A stretch of DNA of 38,262 nt. Source: Planctomycetota bacterium (GTDB taxonomy: Bacteria > Planctomycetota > Phycisphaerae > Phycisphaerales > SM1A02). The notes under the pieces are model-generated. The model was not told the origin of the DNA. It was given only the letters and a program-made list of their open reading frames with translations, and did not search any database. Location: assembly GCA_016873115.1 (NCBI GenBank), contig VGYB01000018.1, positions 1-38,262 on the forward strand, given 5' to 3'. Numbering within the stretch: position 1 is the first letter of the stretch; every line of letters starts with the position of its first letter. The position numbers and the translations under genes are program-made. Below are positions 26,462-34,518 of this stretch, piece by piece.

Positions 26462-29428
26462 TCACACCTCGGCGTGCTCGGCCACGCCCTGGATGCGGGC
26501 GATCGCGCCACGAAGCCCATCGGCACGCATGGCCACGTTGACCACTGGGCTCTGGAGCAGGCTCACGATGTGCACACGCAGGTAGGACGGTGCCGCCGCA
26601 AGGGTGGCAGCCTGACGCACAGCCATCGCATCGAGCGCGGCTGGATCCATCTCGCTGAGGAGCGGAGTGGTGTTCGTCAGGCGCACCTCGATGTCCGCCG
26701 CATACGCATCGAGCTCGCTCGGCACATCGAACGGGAACGAGCGTGCGGTCGCATGGGCCACGTCGGCCATCTGCTTCTTGCCGACCTTGGGATTGAGCAG
26801 ACCGGTGAGCAGCATCACGAAGCGCTCACGGTGGTCGGCGAACGCGCCCAGGATCTCCTCGTGCGACGGGCCTTCACTGCGGAACGCGATCGACTCGCGG
26901 TCGTCACTGCGGTTGCAGCTGATCTCGAGCTTCCAGTCCCCAGCGCCCACTGCGATCTGTCGGGGGTCGATCAGGGCGACCGTGCGCGCACCGCCGAAGG
27001 TATCGGGTGCTTCGCTGTCGCGTCCCGAGACGAGATAGGCCTTCGACTCGGGCGTGAAGACGCCGCGCTCGAAGAGCCGTGACACGCGCGAGCCATCGGC
27101 GCCGTGTGCCACCAGGTTCCACTCGACCGCTGCAGGTACCGGGTCGTCATCCGAGGGAAGCCACACCACCTCGAAGAGCGGATGGCTTGAACCTGCATAG
27201 CGACGCACATAGAAGCGGCCACGACCACGCGGGCGTTCCACGCCCGGGGTCAGTGCCTCGAGCATGCGCTGCACGGTGTCGCGTTCATCCTGGGTGAAGC
27301 CGGACGGATCGCGCAGCACCCGCGAGCCGATCTCGAACAGCTTGGCAAGCACGGCGGGTTCGGCGCTCGTCTGGCCCGCTGGCGGATAGAGGAAGCGGAA
27401 GGCATCCAAGTGCACCTTGCCCTTGCTCAGGCCGCTGTCGACGAGGGCCTGCGCGATCAGTGCGCTGTCGGCACCGCCGACCATGCGCTCATCGAGTGCG
27501 CGTCGAGCGCCTGTCACATCACCGGTCGCCACATAGGTGGCGCAGAGTCCCTTGAGTGCCTCATGCGCGGGGCGGGTCTCGTTGATCGCCTCACGCACGG
27601 CATCCGGGAAGTTGAAGAACTTCTGCGTCGAGAGCGCATCGATCGCCGCGGCGAACTCACGGCGTGCGTGGTCGAACCGGGCTCGTGCAAGTTCGAGCAT
27701 GCCGCGGGCAAGTTCCAACAGGCCGGGTGCCGCACCGGTGCGCATGGAGGTGTGCTGTTCGGCAGCATCGAGGTTGCCCTGCCCGATTTCGAGGATCGCG
27801 AGGAACGGCCGCGCCACGCCGTCCACGCGGTCGGAACCTGAAACCGCGCGCATGAGGTGCGTTCGGGCCATGCCGATGAGGTCAGGATCGTGCGTGGCCG
27901 CGAGCCGCAGGCCGCGTGAGAGATCCGCCAATCCTTCGCCTTCGACCAGGTCGAGCGCTTCGCGGCGGATCGCCTCGGACTTGGTGGCGAGGTCGGCATC
28001 GTTCATGCAGTGCGGCTGCATCGCGACGGCTGCACGCAGCACGGTGCGGCTCCAGACCGGATCACGATTGCTCCATCCGTGCCACTCGGTGGCGACCGTG
28101 AGCGCCGGACGCCATTGCGATGCCATGATCAGTCGTGAAACAGCACGATCGACATCGCCATCAGGCACCATGCCGGCTTCGGCACGGCGCAGGAGTTCCC
28201 ACTCGATCTTGTGCACGAAGTGGGCGACCTTGCCATGGTCGCCGCGCTTCTCGTAGGCAGCGGTCAAGAGCTGCGAGGCCGTCAGCGCCGCAGCTCGCAC
28301 CTCTTCATTGGCCGAGTGCAGTGAGAGTCGGTTGAGCTCCGTCTCGACCTCCTCGAAACGCTGTTCGCGGGCACGCAGCAGCGCGATCGCATCACCGGCA
28401 ACGCCACCCACGCCGACGAGTTCCTCCGCGCGCTTCAGGTCATCGGTCTGGGCACGCTCGGCAAGCAGGCGCACGAGACCAGATCGCTGGAGGTGGCCGT
28501 CGGAACCGCGCGTCGACAGTGCCTGCTCATACAGGCCCTTGGCAAAGGCGAAAAGGCTGTCACTGCGGTGGCGGCGCCACTCCTTGGCCACACTTGATGC
28601 CGTGATCGGGCCGGCGGCGGCCACCGGCGAGGTCGAGGGCGTGCTTGAACCGACCGGAATCATGATCGGCGCAGCAGGAATGGTGGCGGTTGCCGGCACC
28701 ACTGCACGCGGCAGCACGGGAGCAGGAACCGGTGCTGGGGCGGATGCAGCAGCGATCGGCGCAGCGGGAATGGCCGCCGCCGGGACCACGGGCATCGGCG
28801 CCACTGGAGTCACCGGCGCAACCGCGGCAGGCACGACCGGAGTTGGTGTCGCCGCCACTGGGGCAATCACAGGCACAGTTGGCGCGACGGCCATCGGCTT
28901 GGGTGCCTCGACCGGATCGAGGTCAGTCAGATCAAGGAGCCCAGGAAGATCAAAGTCCGCGTCGCTCGTCACCGGCGCACCCATCATGGGCTTGGTGGAA
29001 CCCAGGTCGTCATCGCCAAATGGATCCATCGACGACGATGCCGCAGGATCGGTCATCGGCGTCGTGATCGGCATGCTTGCCGGACGCGCACCGCCCGGCG
29101 TACGAGGACCTGGCTTCCTTTCTCCAGCGGAGGTCTGGGCTGTCGGCTTCCGGGACGCTGCACCCTTCGACGCGGTGCCGCCCTCGCTCTTCTCGCCGCG
29201 CATCCAGAGCACGGCGCCGACGATGAGTGCGATCGCGATCGCGCCGACGGCGATGCCCGCGGCGAGCACGATCGGGTCGTCGTAGGGCAAGCCCATGATC
29301 GTGCCAGCGGCCTCTTCACCAGCCGACGGATCAGCAGCCGGTGCGGGGTCCTGCGCGTGGGCGATCGCCACGAAAACAAGGCTCGAGCAGAAGGTGGCGG
29401 AGTGCAACAACGAAGCGCGGATGGCCAT
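26462..29428 (-). CDS. Large membrane-anchored protein with Pro/Ala/Val linker and helical repeat region, unknown function
   Basis: This is a 988-residue protein. A signal peptide (cleavage near AHAQ, residue 26) is followed by a membrane helix at about 52-75 (PIVLAAGIAVGAIAIALIVG). The chain from about 80 to 295 is low-complexity, with long Pro/Ala/Val/Thr runs such as VAPVTPVAPMPVVPAA. From about residue 300 (EWRRHRSDSLFAFAKGLYEQ) to 700 it is rich in Ala/Leu/Arg helices resembling tetratricopeptide repeats. The last third has a mixed alpha/beta look with GAGDWKLEISCNR. I recognise no family. The start at 29428 has GAAGGGA upstream. The overall design suggests a surface scaffold reaching across the periplasm. 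It lies downstream of mgtE on the same strand but 162 bases away. Confidence 0.72.
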   Translation of the reverse strand: MAIRASLLHSATFCSSLVFVAIAHAQDPAPAADPSAGEEAAGTIMGLPYDDPIVLAAGIAVGAIAIALIVGAVLWMRGEKSEGGTASKGAASRKPTAQTSAGERKPGPRTPGGARPASMPITTPMTDPAASSSMDPFGDDDLGSTKPMMGAPVTSDADFDLPGLLDLTDLDPVEAPKPMAVAPTVPVIAPVAATPTPVVPAAVAPVTPVAPMPVVPAAAIPAAPIAAASAPAPVPAPVLPRAVVPATATIPAAPIMIPVGSSTPSTSPVAAAGPITASSVAKEWRRHRSDSLFAFAKGLYEQALSTRGSDGHLQRSGLVRLLAERAQTDDLKRAEELVGVGGVAGDAIALLRAREQRFEEVETELNRLSLHSANEEVRAAALTASQLLTAAYEKRGDHGKVAHFVHKIEWELLRRAEAGMVPDGDVDRAVSRLIMASQWRPALTVATEWHGWSNRDPVWSRTVLRAAVAMQPHCMNDADLATKSEAIRREALDLVEGEGLADLSRGLRLAATHDPDLIGMARTHLMRAVSGSDRVDGVARPFLAILEIGQGNLDAAEQHTSMRTGAAPGLLELARGMLELARARFDHARREFAAAIDALSTQKFFNFPDAVREAINETRPAHEALKGLCATYVATGDVTGARRALDERMVGGADSALIAQALVDSGLSKGKVHLDAFRFLYPPAGQTSAEPAVLAKLFEIGSRVLRDPSGFTQDERDTVQRMLEALTPGVERPRGRGRFYVRRYAGSSHPLFEVVWLPSDDDPVPAAVEWNLVAHGADGSRVSRLFERGVFTPESKAYLVSGRDSEAPDTFGGARTVALIDPRQIAVGAGDWKLEISCNRSDDRESIAFRSEGPSHEEILGAFADHRERFVMLLTGLLNPKVGKKQMADVAHATARSFPFDVPSELDAYAADIEVRLTNTTPLLSEMDPAALDAMAVRQAATLAAAPSYLRVHIVSLLQSPVVNVAMRADGLRGAIARIQGVAEHAEV

Positions 29429-29590
29429 GTCTAAATCCCTTCGGATGGTCGATCGAACAGCGGGAGCGCAAGGTACGGCCCTGCGCGTCCCACTGCAATT
29501 ACCGCGCCATTGCGCCCGATGGTTATCGGTTAGCCGATCCGGAGGCCCCACCCCGGAACGGTCGGCCCGAGTGCCGGGTGCGGAGTCCGC

Positions 29591-31045
29591 CTAACCCGCG
29601 CCGATCAGGCGTGAGAACGCACTCGCCAGCCCAAGGAAGACGAGAAACGACATCGAGTCGGTCACCATCGTCAGGAAGATCGTGCTTGCGGTCGCCGGGT
29701 CGGCACCCATGCGCTTCATGAGCAGCGGCAACATGCTGCCGGTCAGGCACCCGATCATCAGCGTGGTCGCCATGCTCAGGGCGATCACCGCACCGATCTG
29801 CCATGGCCGGTCCAGGGCCAACTCGATGCCCGCCACCACGCCACCCACGATCACGCCGCAGATCAGGCCGTTGACCAGGCCCACGCTCGTCTCGCGCAGG
29901 ATGTGCGGCAGTGCGCGGCGCGGGCGGATCTGGTCGAGCACGATGCCGCGCAGCGTGACCGCCAGGCTCTGCTGGCCGGCATTGCCCGACTGGTTGGCGA
30001 TCAGCGGCATCATCGCCGCGAGCACCGCGAGTTCCTCGATCAAGCCCTGATAGCGCAGGACCACCAGCGCACCGATGCTGCTCGTGAGGAGATTCACGAG
30101 CAGCCAGGGGAACCGTCCGCGGAACTTCACGCCCACACTCGAGTACACGGCCTCCTCGCGGCCGGCACCCACCATGCGCTGGGCGTCCTCGGTGCCTTCT
30201 GCACGAATGATGTCGATCACGTCATCGACGGTCACGACGCCAAGCAGGCGGTGATGCCCATCGACGACCGGCAGTGCCGCGTAGCGGTAGCGCTCAAACT
30301 CGTGGGCGACTTCCTCGCGGTCGATGTCGGGCGCGATGGCATCGATCGTGCGCTCGCAGATGTCGGCGATGCGGTCGGTCGGCTTGGCCACGAGCAAGCG
30401 GCGCAGGCTGATGATGCCCTTGAGATGCCCCTTGGCATCGGTGACGAACGCGTGCTGCAGGATTTCCGCTCCCTCGTGGCGCCGAATCGACTCGGTCGCC
30501 TCGGCGACCGTCATTGCCTCGCGCACGCTGAAGTGCTGCGTGGTCATCATGCCGCCCGCGGTGTCGGGCGCGTAGACCATCAGTTCGCGCAGTCGACGCG
30601 CCTCGCCGGAGGCCATGCTCGCCAGCAGACGCTCGCGATCGCGGACCGGCAGGGCCTGCAACAGGTCGGTGGCGTCATCGGGCGCCATCTCCTCCAGGAA
30701 CTTGCCCGCGAGCGCGGGGTCGTCATCGATCAGGTCCCGCAGCATGCTCACGGCAAGCGGTGTCTGCATGTAGGCGAGCGCCTCAGCGGCCGCATCGACA
30801 TCCATCTCGGCGAGCACCTCGACGGCCTCGGTCTCGCGCAGCGATTCGAGCGTGACGGCAGCGTCGGCAGGTTCCTGTGCCTCGACCGCCTCGGCCAACT
30901 CGGGCACATCGATGGAGTGCTGCATGAGCTGCTCGACGCGACGGTCCTCAGCGCTGGGTTCACCCGGCACCTCAAGTTCAACTCCCTCCACGGCCGGTGT
31001 GCCGGTCGTGGGCTGGGGCGTGGGCTCATCATCGGGCTCGGGCAT
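29591..31045 (-). CDS. mgtE: Magnesium transporter MgtE
   Basis: This is a 484-residue Mg2+ channel of the inner membrane. After a disordered acidic Pro-rich tail (1-40) come the superhelical N domain (about 45-145), two CBS domains (about 150-275, including APDTAGGMMTTQHFSVREAMTV-like and VVDGHHRLLGVVTVDDVIDI segments) and five membrane helices. ANQSGNAGQQS and the pore Asp in TDSMSFLVFLGLA match the family. CBS domains close the channel when Mg2+ is high. The GTG at 31048 is in frame, but ATG 31045 is chosen, as a TAGGCT box ends 6 nt before it. There is no room for an Mg riboswitch in the 56-base divergent gap. Confidence 0.96.
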   Translation of the reverse strand: MPEPDDEPTPQPTTGTPAVEGVELEVPGEPSAEDRRVEQLMQHSIDVPELAEAVEAQEPADAAVTLESLRETEAVEVLAEMDVDAAAEALAYMQTPLAVSMLRDLIDDDPALAGKFLEEMAPDDATDLLQALPVRDRERLLASMASGEARRLRELMVYAPDTAGGMMTTQHFSVREAMTVAEATESIRRHEGAEILQHAFVTDAKGHLKGIISLRRLLVAKPTDRIADICERTIDAIAPDIDREEVAHEFERYRYAALPVVDGHHRLLGVVTVDDVIDIIRAEGTEDAQRMVGAGREEAVYSSVGVKFRGRFPWLLVNLLTSSIGALVVLRYQGLIEELAVLAAMMPLIANQSGNAGQQSLAVTLRGIVLDQIRPRRALPHILRETSVGLVNGLICGVIVGGVVAGIELALDRPWQIGAVIALSMATTLMIGCLTGSMLPLLMKRMGADPATASTIFLTMVTDSMSFLVFLGLASAFSRLIGAG

Positions 31046-31051
31046 CACCGG

Positions 31052-31057
31052 AGCCTA
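31052..31057 (-). promoter_or_regulatory. Putative -10 hexamer TAGGCT, leaderless start for mgtE
   Basis: TAGGCT on the minus strand ends 6 nt before ATG 31045. The same hexamer precedes the MFS gene. Confidence 0.45.
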
Positions 31058-31101
31058 CCCGCGTACCTGCGGGGAGAACCTGCATCGTGTTCAATGCGGG
31101 A

Positions 31102-31881
31102 ATGGATCGGCTCATCAGCCATGAGGTGCTCGACGATGGAGCGCTGCACCGGATCACGCTCCGCGACGATACGCGGCGCAATGCACTCAGCCAGGCGATG
31201 TTCGATGACCTCGATGCAGCGCTCGCTGCCGTCACGACAGCCGTGGCGCGAAGGCAGGCGGCATCCTGCGTCCTCCTTTCGGCGACCGGGCGCGCGTTCT
31301 GCAGCGGCTTCGACCTCGGCGCCTGTGTCGCCGATCCCTCGATGATGGGCTCCTTCCTCCAGAGGCTTTCCGCGGCAGTGCGCTGCCTGCGTTCGCTGCC
31401 CTGCCCGGTCGTGGCAGCCGTGCAAGGTCCCGCGCTCGCGGGTGGATGCGCGCTCGTCACGGCCTGCGATGTCGTGATTGCCGGACCGGCTGCCCGATTC
31501 GCCTACCCCGTGCATCGCATCGGATTGAGCCCGGCGATCAGCCTGCCCACGCTGCGCGGCCACACCGGTGGCGGTGCCCGAACGGTCGCCCTTGAGCCTG
31601 AACCGCTCGATGCGGCTGCAGCGCGCGCACAGGGCCTGGTGCACGAGATCGTTGACGATCCGACCGCCCTGGATGCTCGCGCCCTGGCCGTGTCGCGCCA
31701 GCTGCTCTCCAAGGGTCCACAGGCCATGGCCAGCATCAAGCGCTGGATGAATGCGCATGATGGTTCGTGCGACCTGGCCGCGCTCGATGCCACGCTCGCG
31801 GCCAGCGTGGCCACGGGTTCGAGCGATGAATCGAGTGCGATGCTCGCGGCCACCTGGGCCGCGATGCAGAAGCCACGCTGA
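31102..31881 (+). CDS. Crotonase-fold protein lacking both hydratase glutamates
   Basis: This 259-residue member of the enoyl-CoA hydratase/isomerase superfamily has the usual length. The oxyanion-hole segments are present (AFCSGFDLGA at 66-74 and GPALAGGCALVTACD around 109-123). The two catalytic Glu of standard hydratases are replaced by Ala117 (in GGCAL) and Val137 (in YPVHRIG), with normal spacing, so it is unlikely to hydrate enoyl-CoA and may be an isomerase, hydrolase or other crotonase type. The start could instead be GTG 31087, which has GGGGAG ten bases upstream. Its TGA shares one base with the ATG of the next gene, so they are coupled. It diverges from mgtE. Confidence 0.85.
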   Translation: MDRLISHEVLDDGALHRITLRDDTRRNALSQAMFDDLDAALAAVTTAVARRQAASCVLLSATGRAFCSGFDLGACVADPSMMGSFLQRLSAAVRCLRSLPCPVVAAVQGPALAGGCALVTACDVVIAGPAARFAYPVHRIGLSPAISLPTLRGHTGGGARTVALEPEPLDAAAARAQGLVHEIVDDPTALDARALAVSRQLLSKGPQAMASIKRWMNAHDGSCDLAALDATLAASVATGSSDESSAMLAATWAAMQKPR

Positions 31882-32657
31882 TGGACCCGAAGCTCTATCA
31901 CCGCCCGCGGATCGAATGGTGGCAACTGCGCCGTCGATGGTGCCGTTGGCGCGACGACCTGCAGCATCATGCTGCGCCAATCCGGCGCAGCCATTGGCAG
32001 AGCGTGGTCCTGGCATCGATGTGGGGTTCGCTCGTGATCGCCCCCGTCGTGGCAATCGTCGGTCATCTTGCCTTCGGGCGCACCACGATCGAGCCGCTCG
32101 AGGCCCGCTTCCACCGGCTCGAGCATGGTCGCTGGGTCGATGCCAGTGGCCGCGACCTCGACGACCCGACGCAACCTGCGGTGAATCTGGAGCATGAGTC
32201 ATTCATCGAGACAGTCGGATGCACCGTCACCATCGAACGACGACGATCGGGATGGCCCGCGGCGAGCGGTGCATCGGCGACCATCACGACCGTCTTGAAG
32301 CCCTCGTTTCAACTCGATCCATCAACGGCGCCCTTGCAGGGTCTCGACTTGGATCGTTCGCGGAAGTGGATGCTTGCACACAACAACATCGACCTGGCAG
32401 GAATCACCGGCGAAGGTTCGATCTCGATCGTTGGCTTCGCGGTCAATGCACTGGTCGCCTGGCCAATCGTGTTCGCGCTCGTCTGGCTCGGCGCGCTCGT
32501 GAGGCGCGGGGTCCAACTCTTCGTCTGGCGCCGCCGCGCGCGGATCGAGGCCGGGCGCGCCGACCAAGGGCTCTGCCCGGGCTGCGGCCATGTCATCGAC
32601 CGCGCAGGCTTCAGCGACCGATGCCCGGAGTGCGGCTACTTCCTGCATCGCCGCTGA
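31881..32657 (+). CDS. Membrane protein with C-terminal zinc ribbon
   Basis: This 258-residue protein has a basic, Trp-rich N-terminus and a membrane helix at about 42-66. An extracytoplasmic domain of about 120 residues follows, then a second helix (about 183-208), and finally a zinc ribbon at the end (CPGCG...CPECG, Cys232, 235, 248, 251). I do not recognise a family. It starts at the ATG that overlaps the TGA of the crotonase gene before it. It mirrors the zinc-ribbon protein at 20128-20934, where the ribbon is N-terminal. A link to acyl-CoA metabolism is suggested only by position. Confidence 0.7.
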   Translation: MDPKLYHRPRIEWWQLRRRWCRWRDDLQHHAAPIRRSHWQSVVLASMWGSLVIAPVVAIVGHLAFGRTTIEPLEARFHRLEHGRWVDASGRDLDDPTQPAVNLEHESFIETVGCTVTIERRRSGWPAASGASATITTVLKPSFQLDPSTAPLQGLDLDRSRKWMLAHNNIDLAGITGEGSISIVGFAVNALVAWPIVFALVWLGALVRRGVQLFVWRRRARIEAGRADQGLCPGCGHVIDRAGFSDRCPECGYFLHRR

Positions 32658-32672
32658 TCGCGTCGCCGCGGC

Positions 32673-32678
32673 TACGCT
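32673..32678 (+). promoter_or_regulatory. Putative -10 hexamer TACGCT, leaderless start for the second crotonase gene
   Basis: GGCTACGCT at 32670-32678 ends 7 nt before ATG 32686, inside the 28-base gap after the zinc-ribbon gene. No Shine-Dalgarno is visible. Confidence 0.45.
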
Positions 32679-32685
32679 CTTGGCC

Positions 32686-33432
32686 ATGTCCACCCTCGTT
32701 TCGCTCGACATCACCGATGGCATCGCCCGCGTCTGCATGCGCCGCCCCGAGGCGCGCAACGCTCTCTCCAGGGACCTCATCACGCAGCTGCGCTCGACGA
32801 TCGAAGCGCTGCAGTCGCGCGCGGATGTCCGCGTGGTCATCCTGGAAGGCGACGGCAAGAGCTTCTGCGCCGGCATGGACCTGAAGGCCGTGGCGACCGA
32901 TCCGGTCGCGATGGGAGACATGCTGCGAGCGCTTGCCGAAACCAGCCTGGCGATACGAAAATTGCCGATTCCCACGATTGCCAAGGTCCAGGGTGCCGCG
33001 ATCGGTGGCGGGTGCGGACTGATGGTCGTCTGCGACTTTGGTGTGACGCACCCCGAAGCCAAGGTCGGCTACCCAGAGGTCGACCTGGGGATCTGCCCGG
33101 CGGTCGTGGCGCCCTGGCTCGTCAAGAAAATCGGCGCCGGCCCGGCGCGCGCGATGCTGCTCTTGGGCGGGACCATGAGCGGCGCCGAGGGATACGCCAA
33201 GGGCATCGCCAGCCACTGCGTGCCGCTCGATCAACTCGAATCAGCCACGATGGCACTGGCCACCGGACTGGCCAAGGGCGGACCACTCGCCATCCGTGAG
33301 ACGAAACGATGGTTATCGGTTCTTGATGGATCAAATGACGATGCCGCTATCCGGGAGGCAGCGGAGATCAGCGCGAGGATCATCCAGGGCGGTGAGGCGC
33401 AGGAGCGACTAGCCAAGCTGTGGCGTTCCTGA
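32686..33432 (+). CDS. Enoyl-CoA hydratase/isomerase family protein (LiuC-like)
   Basis: This 248-residue crotonase has KSFCAGMDLKA and AAIGGGCGLMVVCD forming the oxyanion hole. The first catalytic Glu is replaced by Gly111, while the second is kept as Glu131 in YPEVDLGICPAVVAPWLVKK. The PAVVAP.LV.KIG stretch resembles methylglutaconyl-CoA hydratase-like proteins of leucine catabolism, which also keep one Glu. That fits with the leucine-type dehydrogenase and acyl-CoA dehydrogenase downstream, but the substrate remains an inference. It is preceded by its own TACGCT box. Confidence 0.88.
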   Translation: MSTLVSLDITDGIARVCMRRPEARNALSRDLITQLRSTIEALQSRADVRVVILEGDGKSFCAGMDLKAVATDPVAMGDMLRALAETSLAIRKLPIPTIAKVQGAAIGGGCGLMVVCDFGVTHPEAKVGYPEVDLGICPAVVAPWLVKKIGAGPARAMLLLGGTMSGAEGYAKGIASHCVPLDQLESATMALATGLAKGGPLAIRETKRWLSVLDGSNDDAAIREAAEISARIIQGGEAQERLAKLWRS

Positions 33433-33522
33433 TCTGCACTTTCGTTTGAAATCACGACTTATCGATACACGATCGACACAGATGCAGTCACAATCGACCT
33501 TGAAAGGCCAGGAGCATCGATC

Positions 33523-34404
33523 ATGCCAACATCTGCGCTGAACATCACCGAGTTTGGCGATGGGATCGTCTCGCTCACGCTGCAGATCAACCCTGAGAAG
33601 CCCCGTGGAGGGGTCGTTGTCTTGGATGCGTGGCTGATCGATCAGATCCATATCGCGATGGATCGCGTCGAATCGATGCACGATCTCAGCGGTTTCATCC
33701 TCGATAGTGCCTCAGAGCGCGTGTTTGTGGCTGGGGCCGACTTGGCCGAGATCGATGCCATGGATGACGGCGCGCTGCACGGGTACCTCAAGCGCGCCGC
33801 CGATGCGTTCTGGCGCATTGCGGCGCTCCCCTGCCCGAGTGCCGCCATCATCGGCAAGGCTGCGCTCGGCGGCGGTCTTGAGATTGCCATGCACTGCGAC
33901 GGCCTCATCGGGGTCGCCGCAGCCGAGGGCGCCAAACCGTATCGGGTCGGCCTGCCTGAAGCGGGGCTCGGGATTTGCCCGGGTTGGGGCGGCACGCAGT
34001 GTTTGCCAGCGCGCATCGATCCCCTGACCGCCATCAAGGCCACGGCGACTGGTGAGACCTTCGCGAGCAACACCCTGCCACCATGCCTCTTCAATGCCGT
34101 AGCACCCTCGGCCGAGACCGCCCGGGCCACCGCCACAGCCTGGCTCCGTAGCCAATCCAAGCAGCACCCGATCCGCTGCGTCCGCGGGGATCAGGGGCTG
34201 GCGCTTCCCGGGGTGGCCGAAGCACTTGCCCAAGCGCGGAAGGAACTCCCGCAAACCCCCGCCGCGATGGCCGTCTGCGACCTCGTTCAGTTCGGGCTCG
34301 ACCGTGGCTGGGGCGCTGCGTGCGAACGCGAGCGCCAGACACTCGTCGGCCTTCGCCATACGCCGCAGGCCCGCGAGAAACTGGCTGCGTTCCTCAAGAA
34401 GTGA
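33523..34404 (+). CDS. Enoyl-CoA hydratase-like protein (FadB/FadJ N-domain-like)
   Basis: This 293-residue crotonase keeps both catalytic Glu: Glu120 in GGGLEIAMHCD and Glu146 in GLPEAGLGICPGWGGTQ, as in the hydratase half of FadB/FadJ. The oxyanion segment is VFVAGADLAEID. The spacing between the two Glu is six residues longer than usual. The C-terminal 100 residues after LPARI differ from short hydratases and hold no NAD-binding dehydrogenase domain, so this is not a fused FadB. It starts with AGGAG upstream and lies after a 90-base A/T-richer gap. It is the only one of the three crotonases here with the full standard active site. Confidence 0.88.
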   Translation: MPTSALNITEFGDGIVSLTLQINPEKPRGGVVVLDAWLIDQIHIAMDRVESMHDLSGFILDSASERVFVAGADLAEIDAMDDGALHGYLKRAADAFWRIAALPCPSAAIIGKAALGGGLEIAMHCDGLIGVAAAEGAKPYRVGLPEAGLGICPGWGGTQCLPARIDPLTAIKATATGETFASNTLPPCLFNAVAPSAETARATATAWLRSQSKQHPIRCVRGDQGLALPGVAEALAQARKELPQTPAAMAVCDLVQFGLDRGWGAACERERQTLVGLRHTPQAREKLAAFLKK

Positions 34405-34441
34405 GGTTGGCAGGCGATTTCCACCACCGGGCCGACCACCC

Positions 34442-34447
34442 TACACT
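34442..34447 (+). promoter_or_regulatory. Putative -10 hexamer TACACT for the acyl-CoA dehydrogenase gene
   Basis: TACACT lies 71 nt before ATG 34519 and would produce a leader of about 65 nt. The leader contains the hairpin at 34459-34480 and a Shine-Dalgarno (AAGGAT). Confidence 0.4.
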
Positions 34448-34458
34448 TCCTCGCCTGC

Positions 34459-34480
34459 GGGCGACTCTGATGGGTCGCCC
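34459..34480 (+). terminator. Hairpin with T-rich tail in the leader of the acyl-CoA dehydrogenase gene
   Basis: GGGCGAC (34459-34465) and GTCGCCC (34474-34480) form a perfect 7-bp stem, followed by GTTCCGTTTCG. It could end the upstream crotonase transcript or, because it follows a -10 box, act as an attenuator. Confidence 0.45.
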
Positions 34481-34518
34481 GTTCCGTTTCGCCGCCGAAC
34501 CACTCCGAAGGATCCCCC

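Noticed and set aside
31046-31101. Magnesium riboswitch before mgtE
   Set aside because: The divergent gap is only 56 bases and a -10 box lies 6 nt before the start codon, leaving no leader.
29517-33321. The 15-mer CGATGGTTATCGGTT occurs at 29517-29531 and again at 33307-33321
   Set aside because: One copy is intergenic and the other is within a coding region in an ordinary frame; two copies without further similarity are probably chance.
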